DNA of 64,000 nt. It comes from Nostoc spongiaeforme FACHB-130 (GTDB taxonomy: Bacteria; Cyanobacteriota; Cyanobacteriia; Cyanobacteriales; Nostocaceae). The number at the start of each line of letters is the position of its first letter. Position 1 is the first letter of the stretch. A model generated the notes under the pieces. That model made no database searches, was not told the DNA's origin, and saw nothing but the letters and a program-made list of their open reading frames with translations. The translations under genes were made by a program, and so were the position numbers. The stretch lies in NCBI RefSeq assembly GCF_014698475.1, contig NZ_JACJTB010000011.1, positions 1-64,000 of the forward strand, written 5' to 3'. Below are positions 54,032 through 63,945 of the stretch, piece after piece.

Positions 54032-55261
54032 ATGAATAATATACCTAATAATTCGATTCTCGTTGTTGATGATGTTCCAATTAATATCAAGATTTTATTG
54101 GAAATATTAACTCAAGCAGGTTACAGAGTTTCTGTGGCTAAAAATGGTAAAAGTGCCTTAGAAAAAGTAGAAGAGGCAATACCAAATTTAATTTTGTTAG
54201 ATGTGATGATGCCTGGTATGGATGGGTTTGAAACTTGTCGGATTTTAAAAGCAAACCCAAGAACGAAAGATATTCCGATTATATTTATGACGGCACTATC
54301 GGAGCCAGTTAATAAAATAAAGGGATTACAATTAGGTGCAGTAGACTATATTACTAAACCAATTGAACATGAAGAAGTATTAGCAAGAATTAATGTTCAT
54401 TTAGAACTGCGGCGAACGCAATTAAGGTTAACGCAGGAAGAAAAAATGTCGGCGTTGGGACAATTAGTAGCTGGGATTGCTCATGAGATTAATAATCCAG
54501 TTAATTTTATTTGTGGTAATTTAATTCACGCTGAAAGATATATTGATGATTTATTGAAACTACTAGAACTATATGAAAAAAATCCAAATAGTGCGACTCC
54601 AGAAATTAAAATTTTCTCGAAGAAAATAGAAATAGATTTTCTCAAGCAAGACCTACCGCAACTTTTATCTTCGATGAAGAAGGGGTCGGAACGTGTGGAA
54701 CAAATTGTGCGATCGCTCCGTTTATTTTCTCGATTAGATGACACAGAATATCAGGCATTTGACTTGCATGAAGGTATTGATAGCACTTTGGTAATTTTAA
54801 GCAGTCGGATGAAAGCCACAGCCGCACGTCCGGCGATTGAGGTTGTGAAGGAATATGGTGATTTACCTTTGGTAGAATGCTATGCAGGTAAAATTAACCA
54901 AGTTTTGATGAACCTGTTAGCAAATGCCATTGATGCTATTGATGAAGCGATAGAAAAGCAAGAGTCAAATGCAAGTGAGCAAACTCCAACTATTTGGATT
55001 AACACAAAAGTTAACAGTGATCAAAAATCTGTATTGATTGAGATTGCTGATAATGGTGTTGGGATGTCTGTGGATGTCCAGCAGAGAATGTTTGAGCAAT
55101 TTTTTACCACCAAACCCCTAGGTAAAGGTACGGGTTTGGGGTTAGCGATCGCGCAGGAAATCATTGTGGAAAAACACGGAGGCGCTTTAGAAGTGGATGC
55201 TTCACCAGGAGCAGGCGCTAAATTTGTGATCACCATTCCCATTTACCAAGGAAGTTTCTGA
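54032..55261 (+). CDS. Response-regulator histidine kinase (REC-HisKA-HATPase)
   Basis: This 409-residue soluble protein has a receiver at about 10-125 (Asp in LILLDVMMPGMDG, Lys in YITKPIEH). A kinase core follows with His in GIAHEINNPVNFI and ATP-binding boxes NLLANAID, DNGVGMS and GKGTGLGLAIAQEI. It starts 26 bases after the hybrid kinase stop, so it is probably co-transcribed and may receive phosphate from that kinase's receiver or His. No output DNA-binding domain is present. Confidence 0.93.
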   Translation: MNNIPNNSILVVDDVPINIKILLEILTQAGYRVSVAKNGKSALEKVEEAIPNLILLDVMMPGMDGFETCRILKANPRTKDIPIIFMTALSEPVNKIKGLQLGAVDYITKPIEHEEVLARINVHLELRRTQLRLTQEEKMSALGQLVAGIAHEINNPVNFICGNLIHAERYIDDLLKLLELYEKNPNSATPEIKIFSKKIEIDFLKQDLPQLLSSMKKGSERVEQIVRSLRLFSRLDDTEYQAFDLHEGIDSTLVILSSRMKATAARPAIEVVKEYGDLPLVECYAGKINQVLMNLLANAIDAIDEAIEKQESNASEQTPTIWINTKVNSDQKSVLIEIADNGVGMSVDVQQRMFEQFFTTKPLGKGTGLGLAIAQEIIVEKHGGALEVDASPGAGAKFVITIPIYQGSF

Positions 55262-55590
55262 AGTTCATTGGGGTGGAAAAGAAATAATATAGTCAGAATT
55301 CAGAATCGAGAAGTCAGCATTGATTGTTATAAATCCTGATTCTTCTATTGCTGTTGTAAATTTGCCATAAAGACAGAGTTGGTGAAGAAAATTTTCACAG
55401 CAATAGTAACTGCTGCTGCTGCTTTGGGAAAAATAACTAACAGTGGATAGTAGTTACAGGCTTTCTCTCTATCTTAATTTTTCCTACGTATATTTGACCA
55501 AATATTTGCTAACTGTTCTAGAGTTTTTATACTTGTGACTGCTATCAACTTGCTGATTCCGGTTTTAATATCTCAACCCAAAACATCCCA
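55262..55590. repeat. Intergenic region with ATTCAGAA-type repeats
   Basis: TCAGAATTCAGAATCGAGAAGTCAG-type units at about 55294-55320 with an inverted echo (CTGATTCTTC) at 55337. Otherwise it is unremarkable. Confidence 0.45.
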
Positions 55591-56889
55591 ATGCTGAATT
55601 TACAAGAAAATAGTTTAATTTTAATCGTAGATGATACTATCACAAATCTAGAAATTATCTCTGACGCATTGACTAATGCGGGATTTAGTGTGACTACAGC
55701 GAGAAATGGCGAAAAAGCACTTCAGCAAATTCAAGATAAGTTACCAGATTTAATTTTACTAGATGTAATGATGCCTGGAATCGATGGATTGGAAACTTGT
55801 CGAAAGTTAAAGACAGACTCCTTAACTCAAGATATCCCAGTAATTTTTATGACGGGAATTTCAGATACAGAAACTAAAGTCAAAGGTTTAAGTTTAGGAG
55901 CTGTTGATTATATTACTAAACCTTGTCAAAAAGAAGAAGTATTAGCAAGAATTAAAACCCACTTACAACTACGTTATTTAACTAAAACTTTAGAGCAAAG
56001 AGTTGCAGAAAGAACCGCCGAACTATCCCAAGCATTAAAAGATTTACAAGCATATCAACTGCAATTAATTCAGAAAGAAAAAATGTCGGCTTTAGGTCAG
56101 TTAGTCGCAGGTATTGCTCATGAAATTAATAATCCTGTGAGTTGTATTCATGGCAATCTGGCTCATACTACAAATTATTTTAATAACCTAATGAAGATAA
56201 TTGACCTTTATCAGCAAAACTATCCTGAACCTGTAGCTGCTATTCAAGCCGAAATTGCAGAAACAGACTTAGACTATATGCGCTCTGACCTACCTAACTT
56301 AATTACTTCAATGAAAGAAGGAGTTCAGCGCATTCGTAACATCAGTACTAGTCTGCGGAATTTTTCGCGTTCTGATCAAGATCGGAAAGTTTTCTGTAAT
56401 ATTCATAATGGTATAGACAGTACAATTATGATTCTCAAACACCGCTTGAAAGCTTCCAAAATTCGCCCAGAAATCGAAGTGATGAAAAATTATGGCAATT
56501 TACCTTCTGTGACTTGCTTTAGCGGTCAATTGAATCAAGTATTTATGAATATTTTAACTAATGCTATTGATGCCTTAGAAGAGTCGAATATAGGGCGGAG
56601 CTATAGTGAAATTGAGCAGCATCCGAATCGCATTTGGATTACAACTTCTCTAAGTGAAGATAAACAGAATGCTTTGATTCGGATTAAAGATAATGGTGTG
56701 GGAATGTCTGCTGAGATTCAGCAAAAAATCTTTGAGCATTTATTTACGACTAAAGCAGTTGGGCAAGGTACAGGTTTAGGGTTATCAATTGCCCATCAAA
56801 TTATTGTCGAAAAGCATCAAGGTAAATTGGATGTATATTCTGTACCAGGGAAAGGTTCAGAATTTACGATTACTATTCCAATTCATTAG
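55591..56889 (+). CDS. Response-regulator histidine kinase (REC-coiled coil-HisKA-HATPase)
   Basis: This 432-residue paralogue of the preceding kinase has receiver Asp in LILLDVMMPGIDG, Lys in YITKPCQ, an added coiled coil (RVAERTAELSQALKDLQAY), His in GIAHEINNPVSCI and ATP-binding boxes NILTNAID, DNGVGMS and GQGTGLGLSI. The similarity suggests tandem duplication. The stop is 8 bases before surE. Confidence 0.93.
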   Translation: MLNLQENSLILIVDDTITNLEIISDALTNAGFSVTTARNGEKALQQIQDKLPDLILLDVMMPGIDGLETCRKLKTDSLTQDIPVIFMTGISDTETKVKGLSLGAVDYITKPCQKEEVLARIKTHLQLRYLTKTLEQRVAERTAELSQALKDLQAYQLQLIQKEKMSALGQLVAGIAHEINNPVSCIHGNLAHTTNYFNNLMKIIDLYQQNYPEPVAAIQAEIAETDLDYMRSDLPNLITSMKEGVQRIRNISTSLRNFSRSDQDRKVFCNIHNGIDSTIMILKHRLKASKIRPEIEVMKNYGNLPSVTCFSGQLNQVFMNILTNAIDALEESNIGRSYSEIEQHPNRIWITTSLSEDKQNALIRIKDNGVGMSAEIQQKIFEHLFTTKAVGQGTGLGLSIAHQIIVEKHQGKLDVYSVPGKGSEFTITIPIH

Positions 56890-56897
56890 GCTGATAA

Positions 56898-57578
56898 ATG
56901 ACGATAATTTTGACTAACGATGATGGTATTGATGCGCCTGGAATCAAAGCTTTGCTGAGGGCTGTGAACAGTGAAAATGTGATTGTTGCTGCGCCTAAAG
57001 ATCATCAATCAGGTTGTGGACATCAAGTTACTACAACTCGTTCTATTAATATTCAACAGCGTTCCGAGCAGGAATATGCGATCGCTGGGACTCCGGCGGA
57101 TTGTGTGAGAATAGCCATATCGCAAATTTGCCCAGAGACCAAACTAGTCTTATCTGGAATTAATGCGGGTGGAAATCTGGGTGTCGATGTTTATATTTCT
57201 GGGACTGTAGCTGCTGTGCGCGAAGCCGCTATGAATGGGATTGGGGGAATTGCTATTTCTCACTATCGCAAAGCCAAGCAAAATTTTGATTGGGAATTAG
57301 CCGCAAAATTAACAGCTGAGGTGTTGGCTGATTTAATTCCAAGACCTCTCGAACCCGGATGCTTCTGGAATGTAAATCTCCCCCACTTACAGCCAGGAGA
57401 ACCAGACCCCAAAATGGTATTTTGTCAACCCTGTAATAAAGCTTTGCCGATTAATTATCGTGTGGATGGCAATGAATTTTATTATGTAGGGGAATATGGG
57501 AAACGCGATCGCACTCCTGGTAGTGATGTGGATGTTTGCTTTTCTGGCAATATCGCCATTACTCAGTTAAGAGTATAG
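56898..57578 (+). CDS. surE: 5'/3'-nucleotidase SurE
   Basis: This 226-residue metal-dependent phosphatase acts on nucleoside monophosphates. Signatures: TNDDGIDAPGIKAL at the start with metal-binding Asp-Asp, APKDHQSGCGHQ, and SGINAGGNLGVDVYISGTVAAVREA. It is slightly shorter than the ~260-residue common length. It follows the third kinase by 8 bases and may be co-transcribed by chance of position. Confidence 0.95.
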   Translation: MTIILTNDDGIDAPGIKALLRAVNSENVIVAAPKDHQSGCGHQVTTTRSINIQQRSEQEYAIAGTPADCVRIAISQICPETKLVLSGINAGGNLGVDVYISGTVAAVREAAMNGIGGIAISHYRKAKQNFDWELAAKLTAEVLADLIPRPLEPGCFWNVNLPHLQPGEPDPKMVFCQPCNKALPINYRVDGNEFYYVGEYGKRDRTPGSDVDVCFSGNIAITQLRV

Positions 57579-57720
57579 GTACATCAGGAACTAATATCGT
57601 TTAACCTACGAAGACGGATGGTAAGCAGGAGACTGGAGAAGCCAGAAAATTCATTTGTCTCAAAAATTGTTTGAATTTCATCAACCAATTCCAAATCCAA
57701 AATTATTCTGTCTCCTGCTA

Positions 57721-58041
57721 TCAATATTTACTGTTGACTCCTTCTCTATCTAACCTTTGCATCAAAGATGTTAACTTATCTAAAGTCTGGGTGAGTTGGG
57801 AGAGTTTCTGCACAGTATAATCTTGAGACTGCGCTAGGTTTTGCATGGTATCACACAAAGCAAAAATCTGATTGCCTTGCTGTTGTAACTGCCTGCCTTG
57901 AGCCTCAACTTGTAAACTCAGATGATCTAATCTTTCAGCGAGGCTTTCAATTGTTTCCGTAGTAGTAAGAACTGCTTCGCCAATCTGCTCAACAATCGAT
58001 TCTAAGCGACTAACTTTAACTTCGACTCCACCTGAAATCAT
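57721..58041 (-). CDS. Small coiled-coil protein
   Basis: This 106-residue protein consists almost wholly of heptad-type helices (VSRLESIVEQIGEAVLTTTETIESLAERLDHL, then LQQQGNQIFALCDTMQNL). No enzyme motif is seen. Similar short coiled-coil proteins are common in cyanobacteria and are unassigned. It may oligomerise. Confidence 0.65.
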   Translation of the reverse strand: MISGGVEVKVSRLESIVEQIGEAVLTTTETIESLAERLDHLSLQVEAQGRQLQQQGNQIFALCDTMQNLAQSQDYTVQKLSQLTQTLDKLTSLMQRLDREGVNSKY

Positions 58042-58493
58042 ATTTCCACCATCCCATCATAAAATTATTAGTCCTGAACTCTAGCCTTAGTGTCTTTTTT
58101 TACTTATGCCCTTGTGGATAATCTCTGATATCTGCCCAGATATACAAGAGTGCCATCTGAAGTTAGTCTGAACAAATCTTTTGTAGGGATGTATTGTCCT
58201 TACTACTTAGTAATTTTTCTTAGCTACTTCAGTTTAGCCAGAAATTTAAATGAATCAATTAGTAGTTAATTTTGATATTCAAGCATTTTTTATACATAAT
58301 ATTTATACTTAAGTACTCTTTAAAAGATATCTGAAAAATTTTATGTAAATTTTACAAAAATTCATCAATTTAGTCTTCTTGATGAAGATTAAGTAAATAT
58401 ACCTTAAAAAGCTCCTGGGTAGCAAAAGGTAAAGTTTATATTTTGGGGGAAATTTAAGTAAATTTCCCCTGGTTAATTACAATTGGCTAGACA
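58042..58493. other. 452-bp AT-rich region upstream of the sugar transferase gene
   Basis: No gene is seen. The notable feature is the perfect inverted repeat at 58446-58469, listed separately. The rest is AT-rich with TTTAAATGA-type stretches. Confidence 0.45.
58446..58469 (+). promoter_or_regulatory. Perfect inverted repeat just upstream of the sugar transferase start
   Basis: GGGGAAATTTA / TAAATTTCCCC arms of 11 bp around a 2-base centre end 24 bases before the ATG. It could be an operator or a leader hairpin, since no T-run follows. Confidence 0.5.
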
Positions 58494-59168
58494 ATGTACC
58501 AAACACAATTGCAAAGTCTTTGTCAAGTTCCTACTGGCAGAGTTTGGAAATTAGATACACCCCATTCTTCCGTAGATTCTAAATTCAAACGTTGTTTAGA
58601 TATTTTAGGGAGTTTAGTGGGTTTAATCATTTTGGGTATTGTGTTTATACCGATAGCGATCGCCATTAAACTCGATAGTCCAGGCCCAATTTTATTTACT
58701 CAGGAACGTTACGGTCTGCAAGGACGACCTTTCAAACTCCGTAAATTCCGTTCAATGGTTGATGATGCTGAAAGACTCAAATCTCTAGTTCCCAATGAAG
58801 CTGAGGGATTAATCTTTAAAAATCAGCATGACTTTCGAGTGACGAAAGTCGGGCATTTTTTACGCCGTACCAGCTTAGATGAGTTGCCACAATTTTGGAA
58901 TGTGCTGGTAGGTGAGATGAGTTTGGTGGGAACCCGTCCACCTACAGCTGATGAAGTAGCTAAGTATAATCAACGCCATTGGCAACGTTTGAATGTCAAA
59001 CCGGGTTTGACTGGTGAATGGCAAGTTAATGGTCGTTCTCACGTCAAAGATTTTGAGAAAATAGTTGATTTGGACTTACGTTACCAAGAAAAATGGCATC
59101 CATTGTATGATTTATTGTTGATTACCAAGACTTTCTACGTCATCTTTGGCAAAGTTGGGGCTTTTTAA
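58494..59168 (+). CDS. Polyprenyl-phosphate sugar-1-phosphate transferase
   Basis: This 224-residue bacterial sugar transferase (PF02397 type) starts surface or exopolysaccharide chains by placing a hexose-1-phosphate on undecaprenyl phosphate. One N-terminal membrane helix (LGSLVGLIILGIVFIPIAIAI) is followed by KFRSMVDDAE, TSLDELPQFWNVLVGEMSLVGTRPP and LNVKPGLTGEWQVNGR. In heterocyst formers such enzymes serve envelope polysaccharide or sheath. No other polysaccharide gene is adjacent. Confidence 0.92.
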   Translation: MYQTQLQSLCQVPTGRVWKLDTPHSSVDSKFKRCLDILGSLVGLIILGIVFIPIAIAIKLDSPGPILFTQERYGLQGRPFKLRKFRSMVDDAERLKSLVPNEAEGLIFKNQHDFRVTKVGHFLRRTSLDELPQFWNVLVGEMSLVGTRPPTADEVAKYNQRHWQRLNVKPGLTGEWQVNGRSHVKDFEKIVDLDLRYQEKWHPLYDLLLITKTFYVIFGKVGAF

Positions 59169-59173
59169 ATCAA

Positions 59174-59806
59174 TTAGTTGATACCCATAGTTAAAGAGAC
59201 AAAACCAAGAGCGCAGATAGCAAAGCCTAACAGACTAATTTTTCTGGAGAGAATACTGGATAAATCTGCTTGATTCACCTGAGTAGCAATTTGGCTGACA
59301 CTCTTTACCACTGCATACTGCGTCAAAGCTGCACCAAAAATATACATTACTGAGGGCATTGTTCCTGCCCCAATAATTGATTCACTATTAACATAACCGT
59401 GAAACAAACCTGCGATCGCTGTTAGTAGCAGTAGTGTGAACAACTTAGGCTGTTTGGCTCTCACCAATACCATACCAAAAGCAACACTCACTATTGCGAT
59501 CGCAACTTCTGACACTGGTAAATTTATTTGCCAGAGAGTAATGATTGTGCCGAAAATATTAGCTGATATCAGCACAATGGCTATCCAGCTACAACTTTGG
59601 GTTCCGGCGGCGAGTAAACCGATGGCTAAGATACTCACGAACTCAGCCAAGACTAATACTGGATCTGCCATTCCCCACAAAAAGCCGTCCCAGGAATTAG
59701 AAATGTCATGGGGATATGCTAATCCAGTCCATGAACTCAGCAAACTAATCATAGCTAAAACCGCGATCGCACCAACATAACGTTGAAGTAATTTATCTTT
59801 GAACAT
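59174..59806 (-). CDS. HupE/UreJ-family membrane protein
   Basis: This 210-residue protein is read from the ATG at 59806 (MFKDKLLQRYVG); a longer frame upstream lacks family similarity. Six membrane segments are seen with the family's WGMADPVLVLAEFVSILAIGL and GLFHGYVNSES regions. HupE/UreJ proteins move nickel or cobalt. The usual His-rich HPxxGxDH motif is replaced here by a Trp/Asp version, so metal selectivity is uncertain. It converges with the sugar transferase gene, 5 bases apart. Confidence 0.75.
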   Translation of the reverse strand: MFKDKLLQRYVGAIAVLAMISLLSSWTGLAYPHDISNSWDGFLWGMADPVLVLAEFVSILAIGLLAAGTQSCSWIAIVLISANIFGTIITLWQINLPVSEVAIAIVSVAFGMVLVRAKQPKLFTLLLLTAIAGLFHGYVNSESIIGAGTMPSVMYIFGAALTQYAVVKSVSQIATQVNQADLSSILSRKISLLGFAICALGFVSLTMGIN

Positions 59807-60228
59807 AAGATATACCAAATTAGTTTTTCGGTATTTTATACTGCCCAACTCCCAAAACAAACTAACGCGATCGCTATCTAATTTTTGATGAATTTTTGGG
59901 GCTTCACAGCACTGATCATTTTCATAAAATTATTACTATTTGTTACAGTAATATCCCAAAGTTTTTTCTAACAAGTGTTTAAAGCTCAAATAACTTGTTT
60001 CATAAAATTATTAATATCGATGACAGTAATATCCCAAAGTTAGCTCCAAATAATTACAATGATTTGATAATGTTGTGTCTCAAGTTTTCAGATTGTAAAC
60101 ACCCCTGTACCCTGATTCCCCTACACCCAGTCTTAACACAAAATCTTTCTGCGTCAGTCCTAGTCAGTCAATGAATAAACCGTAAAATCACGCAGTAATG
60201 TTATTCAGATGAATTGAAGGCAAATTCT
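59807..60228. repeat. Intergenic region with a 43-bp direct repeat
   Basis: Copies at 59921-59963 and 59999-60041 share TTCATAAAATTATTA and ACAGTAATATCCCAAAGTT, 78 bases start to start. No gene is supported. The promoter of the M48 protease gene should follow. Confidence 0.7.
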
Positions 60229-62172
60229 ATGACTAGAGCATTTTCAGTTGCTCAAGCTGTAAAATTGAGCTTGATTTTAGGCGTGACCACTAGCAGTTTA
60301 CTAGGAAGCAACTTCAAGGTTCATGCTGAGTCAGGAATCGGCGCACATCGCCAACCGCAAATTACAAGTGTCAAGCTGGCGCAAAATTCCTCAGCCATCA
60401 GCCGCTTTCAAACCTTTGCAGAAGCCGATGAACTCTATCAAAAAGGACAACTGCAAGCAGCAGAAAATCTTTACCGCAAAGTAAAACCTGAGTTTGAAAC
60501 TAGTGATAGAAGACGTACTGCTATTTATGAAGTTGAAAAACTGCCGGGTGATGCTCAGGTATACTGGCGGAATGCCAATGAAGGTTTACAACAAAATTTA
60601 GACAGCAAGATTTTTTTACCGTTGCAACTATTACTAAGTAATTATCCAGAATTTATCAAAGGTCATTTACTGTTAGCTGAAGCTTGCCAGAATAAACCAG
60701 AAGCTTGTAAAAATAGTGCTAAAGATGGACAGCCAAAAAATGCTCTAGAAGTTCTCGAAAGAGCAGTAGAATTATATTCTGACGAGCCAGAATTACTCAA
60801 AGCGAAAATTAAAGCTTTAGAAAAAGAACAAAAGTTTTTAGAAGCTTCCATTGCTGCTAGACAATTTGCCACAATTTATGTTGATTATCCAGAAGCACCA
60901 GAGTTTGAACAATTTGCCGAAAAAAATCTCCAACGTCATCACGCCAAGCTGAATGATGATTTACGATTTCAAGGCATTTTTAGTGCATTAGTAGGTGGTG
61001 TAAAAGCATTTAGAACAAAAGATTGGCAAGCAGGAGTTTCTGGTTTTGAAACGGTGTCTATGCTTTTGCAAGGCGAATCTGCTTTTGGCAAAGAAGTTGC
61101 TGATAAATTAGTTAAAGAATATCAACAACAAGGTAAGTTATTAGAAGACCCCCAAGTTCTCAATTATGTACGTGGAATTGGCGGCAGATTAGAGCCTTTG
61201 ATGGGGCGTAAGTTTGATTATGAATACTATGTCATTCAAGACAGTTCAATTAATGCTTTTGCCTTACCAGGGGGAAAAGTTTTTGTAAATACAGGAGCAA
61301 TTCTGGCTGCGAATTCAGAAGCAGAATTGGCAGGGTTATTAAGTCATGAACTTGCTCATGCTGTTCTGTCTCATGGTTTTCAACGTGTTGCCCAAGGTAA
61401 GTTTGTCAGTAGTTTAAGTAATGTCATTCCTATGCCGGATATGTTGCAGGAAATGGTAGGTAAAGAACATAGCCGAGAAAATGAACGCCAAGCAGATATT
61501 TTAGGTACGAGAGTGTTAACCAAGGCTGGCTATGCTGCGGATGGTTTACGTAATTTGATGGCAACCTTAAATGCTAAATCTGGCGGAAAAACAGAAACTT
61601 CTTGGCAATCTACCCACCCGGCTCCCGCAGAACGAGTTACATATTTAGAGAATTTAATTCAAAGCAATAATTATAATCGTTATGCTTTTGAAGGAGTGAA
61701 AAAACACAAAGAAATTCAGGATTTAATTCAAGGAGTAACTCCGAGTATTGCGACAACAAATCCTGAATCTCAGCCAGCTAAAAAACCCCCTAAAGGAAAT
61801 TCTAATACTAGAACTAAACCGACACGCGGCGTAGTAGCGATCGCATCTGGACAAACCAGAGATAATGTAGAGATTCGCATCGATGGCGGTAAGGTGGAAA
61901 GTAATCGAAACTTCACGATTAATTTTATTGTGGAAAATCGCAGCGATCGCCCCTTTGCATTTGTGCCTTTATATGCTGAAGTAGTAACAGAAAGTGGCAA
62001 AAAATTGAAAACTAGATTTTCATCCGCCCAAGCACAAATTCCAGCCAAGGGAACGCTTAAAGGTGAAGTGCAAGTATTAGGACAAGCCTGGAATAGTCAA
62101 GGTTCACAAAATCTAACTTTAGTGATTAAAGAAAGTACTGGTGGTGGGCGCATTTTCCGCATTCCATTCTAG
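60229..62172 (+). CDS. M48-family metalloprotease with TPR-like region (BepA-like)
   Basis: This 647-residue protein is read from the ATG at 60229; a TTG 15 bases earlier is possible. A signal peptide covers about residues 1-33. Residues about 60-250 are helical repeats of TPR type (ADELYQKGQLQAAENLYRK). The peptidase domain has LLSHELAHAVLSHGF (HExxH zinc site) and the third ligand in ENERQADILG. A C-terminal beta domain of ~110 residues follows a Lys/Pro-rich linker. It is probably an envelope protease for outer-membrane protein quality control. Confidence 0.9.
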   Translation: MTRAFSVAQAVKLSLILGVTTSSLLGSNFKVHAESGIGAHRQPQITSVKLAQNSSAISRFQTFAEADELYQKGQLQAAENLYRKVKPEFETSDRRRTAIYEVEKLPGDAQVYWRNANEGLQQNLDSKIFLPLQLLLSNYPEFIKGHLLLAEACQNKPEACKNSAKDGQPKNALEVLERAVELYSDEPELLKAKIKALEKEQKFLEASIAARQFATIYVDYPEAPEFEQFAEKNLQRHHAKLNDDLRFQGIFSALVGGVKAFRTKDWQAGVSGFETVSMLLQGESAFGKEVADKLVKEYQQQGKLLEDPQVLNYVRGIGGRLEPLMGRKFDYEYYVIQDSSINAFALPGGKVFVNTGAILAANSEAELAGLLSHELAHAVLSHGFQRVAQGKFVSSLSNVIPMPDMLQEMVGKEHSRENERQADILGTRVLTKAGYAADGLRNLMATLNAKSGGKTETSWQSTHPAPAERVTYLENLIQSNNYNRYAFEGVKKHKEIQDLIQGVTPSIATTNPESQPAKKPPKGNSNTRTKPTRGVVAIASGQTRDNVEIRIDGGKVESNRNFTINFIVENRSDRPFAFVPLYAEVVTESGKKLKTRFSSAQAQIPAKGTLKGEVQVLGQAWNSQGSQNLTLVIKESTGGGRIFRIPF

Positions 62173-62419
62173 AAAATCTTATCTAAGTTAATGTTAAATA
62201 GTCCGCTCAGTTTGTCGTGCGGACTTTGTTTATTTAGCCCTAGATTTCAGTATGATGGGCTATTTTATAAGAGGCAGGGGGCAGGGGGAACGGGGCAGGG
62301 GGAAAGGTAAAAACCTCACCCCTTGTGGGTGAAAGCTCCCTTGCTCATGAGTCTCCCTTGGTTGAAGCCCCACCCCTTGTGGGTGGTTTTTCTCCCCTGC
62401 TCCCTGCTCCCCTGCTTCT
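62173..62419. repeat. Intergenic repeats between convergent genes
   Basis: GGCAGGGGGCAGGGGGAACGGGG units at 62273-62302 face CTCCCCTGCTCCCTGCTCCCC at 62390-62414, forming a GC-rich inverted repeat. Two CACCCCTTGTGGGTG units (about 62317 and 62369) lie between. It is a likely bidirectional transcription stop. Confidence 0.65.
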
Positions 62420-63808
62420 TCATTGTGGACAATAAAGTGTATATTTCCACTCAGTGGTGGATATATCTTTATTACCGATGACTTCTACCTTAACTCGCCC
62501 AGAATTACCTTTAAACTTCGCAGATACTTTATTACTACCTGAAACAAAATCTGTATCAATGAGAGTTTGTCCTTCATAGCTGACTTTTAATCTATCAGGA
62601 ACGTTATACATTTCATAACTAATATTAATTTGACCTTCATTAGCGGTGAGTTGAATTTCTCGACTATCACCTTGTTGACCACCGCTCACTTGTTCTTGGT
62701 CGCAGAGTTTTAACCCTCTGGCTTCAGCTTGATAAACTTGTAATTCAATTGATTCAATTTGATTATCAAAAGTTCCTATTTTATCTTCTTGATTTTCTCC
62801 GTTATAGTTATATCTTTGTCCTATTTTGACTGGAATTCCTTGAGGATTTTTAGCTGATATCACATTTGCAATTCCTGCTATTACATCTATTTGAATTCCA
62901 TTTGGTGTATTGCGGGTTTGGAATAAGTTTATATCCTTAACTACAGGAGCGATAATTACTTCATCTTGCTCAGAATTAATTACATGCAGCGCACAAAATT
63001 TGGCTTTTTGACTTTGAGATTGTTCCCAAAGTTTAGCTACTGTATCTTTCATCCCAGAACCACTACTTTTTTCACTGAAAGATTGATTGTTGGCACAGTT
63101 GACGGTGGCAATTAAGTTTTCATTTCTGAGACTCCAATCATCTCTAGTAATCGCTGCACATTCTTTACCACCACTTGTCTGACATTGTTGTATTGGTTCT
63201 TCACAAGGGTCACTAGCAGAAACACCACTCCAGCCGCGGCCATCTGCGGCAGCAACACTACAATATTGCAATTTAGTACCAGAATTTTGGGCTATAAATA
63301 ACTGTTTAGCAGGATCAAAATTAGATGAATTTTTATCTAGAAATTTAGTTTGATTACGGACACCGCGCTGTACACGCACACCATATTCACAAGCACGGTT
63401 GCCACTACCTTGATTCGCCCATTCTATGAGTAAAGAATCTCCCTGTTTAGCTGTACAAGGTAAGTAATAAAGTGTTAATTGTTTATTTTTTGTACTGGCT
63501 TGGAGTTGTAGTCCCATATCCTTTCCCGACGCATTTTGAAAGCGTAATTGGGCGAAGGATTTACCATTACCTGGAAGGAATAAAGTATCATGTACTTTTT
63601 GTAGAAAACTACCAGCAACAGCAGGGCCATAGTTAGAACCACGGCGAATTGATAGTTCATGATTACCTAAAATTTGGTATATTTCTGCTTTTTCTGGGAC
63701 ATTGGCATAACTATTTGTTGTTGTTGCCACAGTATACAGAGGAATCACGAAAGTTGCGATCGCATATATCAATCTTTTGTGTCGTGGTTTTAACTTGCGG
63801 TTATTCAT
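62420..63808 (-). CDS. Secreted protein of unknown function
   Basis: This 462-residue protein has a signal peptide (basic start, hydrophobic IYAIATFVIPLYTVATTT, ending about SYA). The remainder is rich in Asn, Gln, Ser and Gly, has about ten cysteines spread over the chain (possible disulfides), and looks beta-rich. A segment near residue 40 (NHELSIRRGSNYGPAVAGSFLQ) resembles FecR-like modules, but I cannot confirm it. It is probably periplasmic or exported. Confidence 0.7.
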   Translation of the reverse strand: MNNRKLKPRHKRLIYAIATFVIPLYTVATTTNSYANVPEKAEIYQILGNHELSIRRGSNYGPAVAGSFLQKVHDTLFLPGNGKSFAQLRFQNASGKDMGLQLQASTKNKQLTLYYLPCTAKQGDSLLIEWANQGSGNRACEYGVRVQRGVRNQTKFLDKNSSNFDPAKQLFIAQNSGTKLQYCSVAAADGRGWSGVSASDPCEEPIQQCQTSGGKECAAITRDDWSLRNENLIATVNCANNQSFSEKSSGSGMKDTVAKLWEQSQSQKAKFCALHVINSEQDEVIIAPVVKDINLFQTRNTPNGIQIDVIAGIANVISAKNPQGIPVKIGQRYNYNGENQEDKIGTFDNQIESIELQVYQAEARGLKLCDQEQVSGGQQGDSREIQLTANEGQINISYEMYNVPDRLKVSYEGQTLIDTDFVSGSNKVSAKFKGNSGRVKVEVIGNKDISTTEWKYTLYCPQ

Positions 63809-63945
63809 CGCTAACTCCAGAAAAGTTTAACTATGGTCATATACTGTGGAAATTCTGAAAATATTCGTAGGTATTTCCCCATCATTCTTGAATATTATGT
63901 AAAGATAATTTGTAAATTATGAAAATAGAGTTAAACACGTCAATT

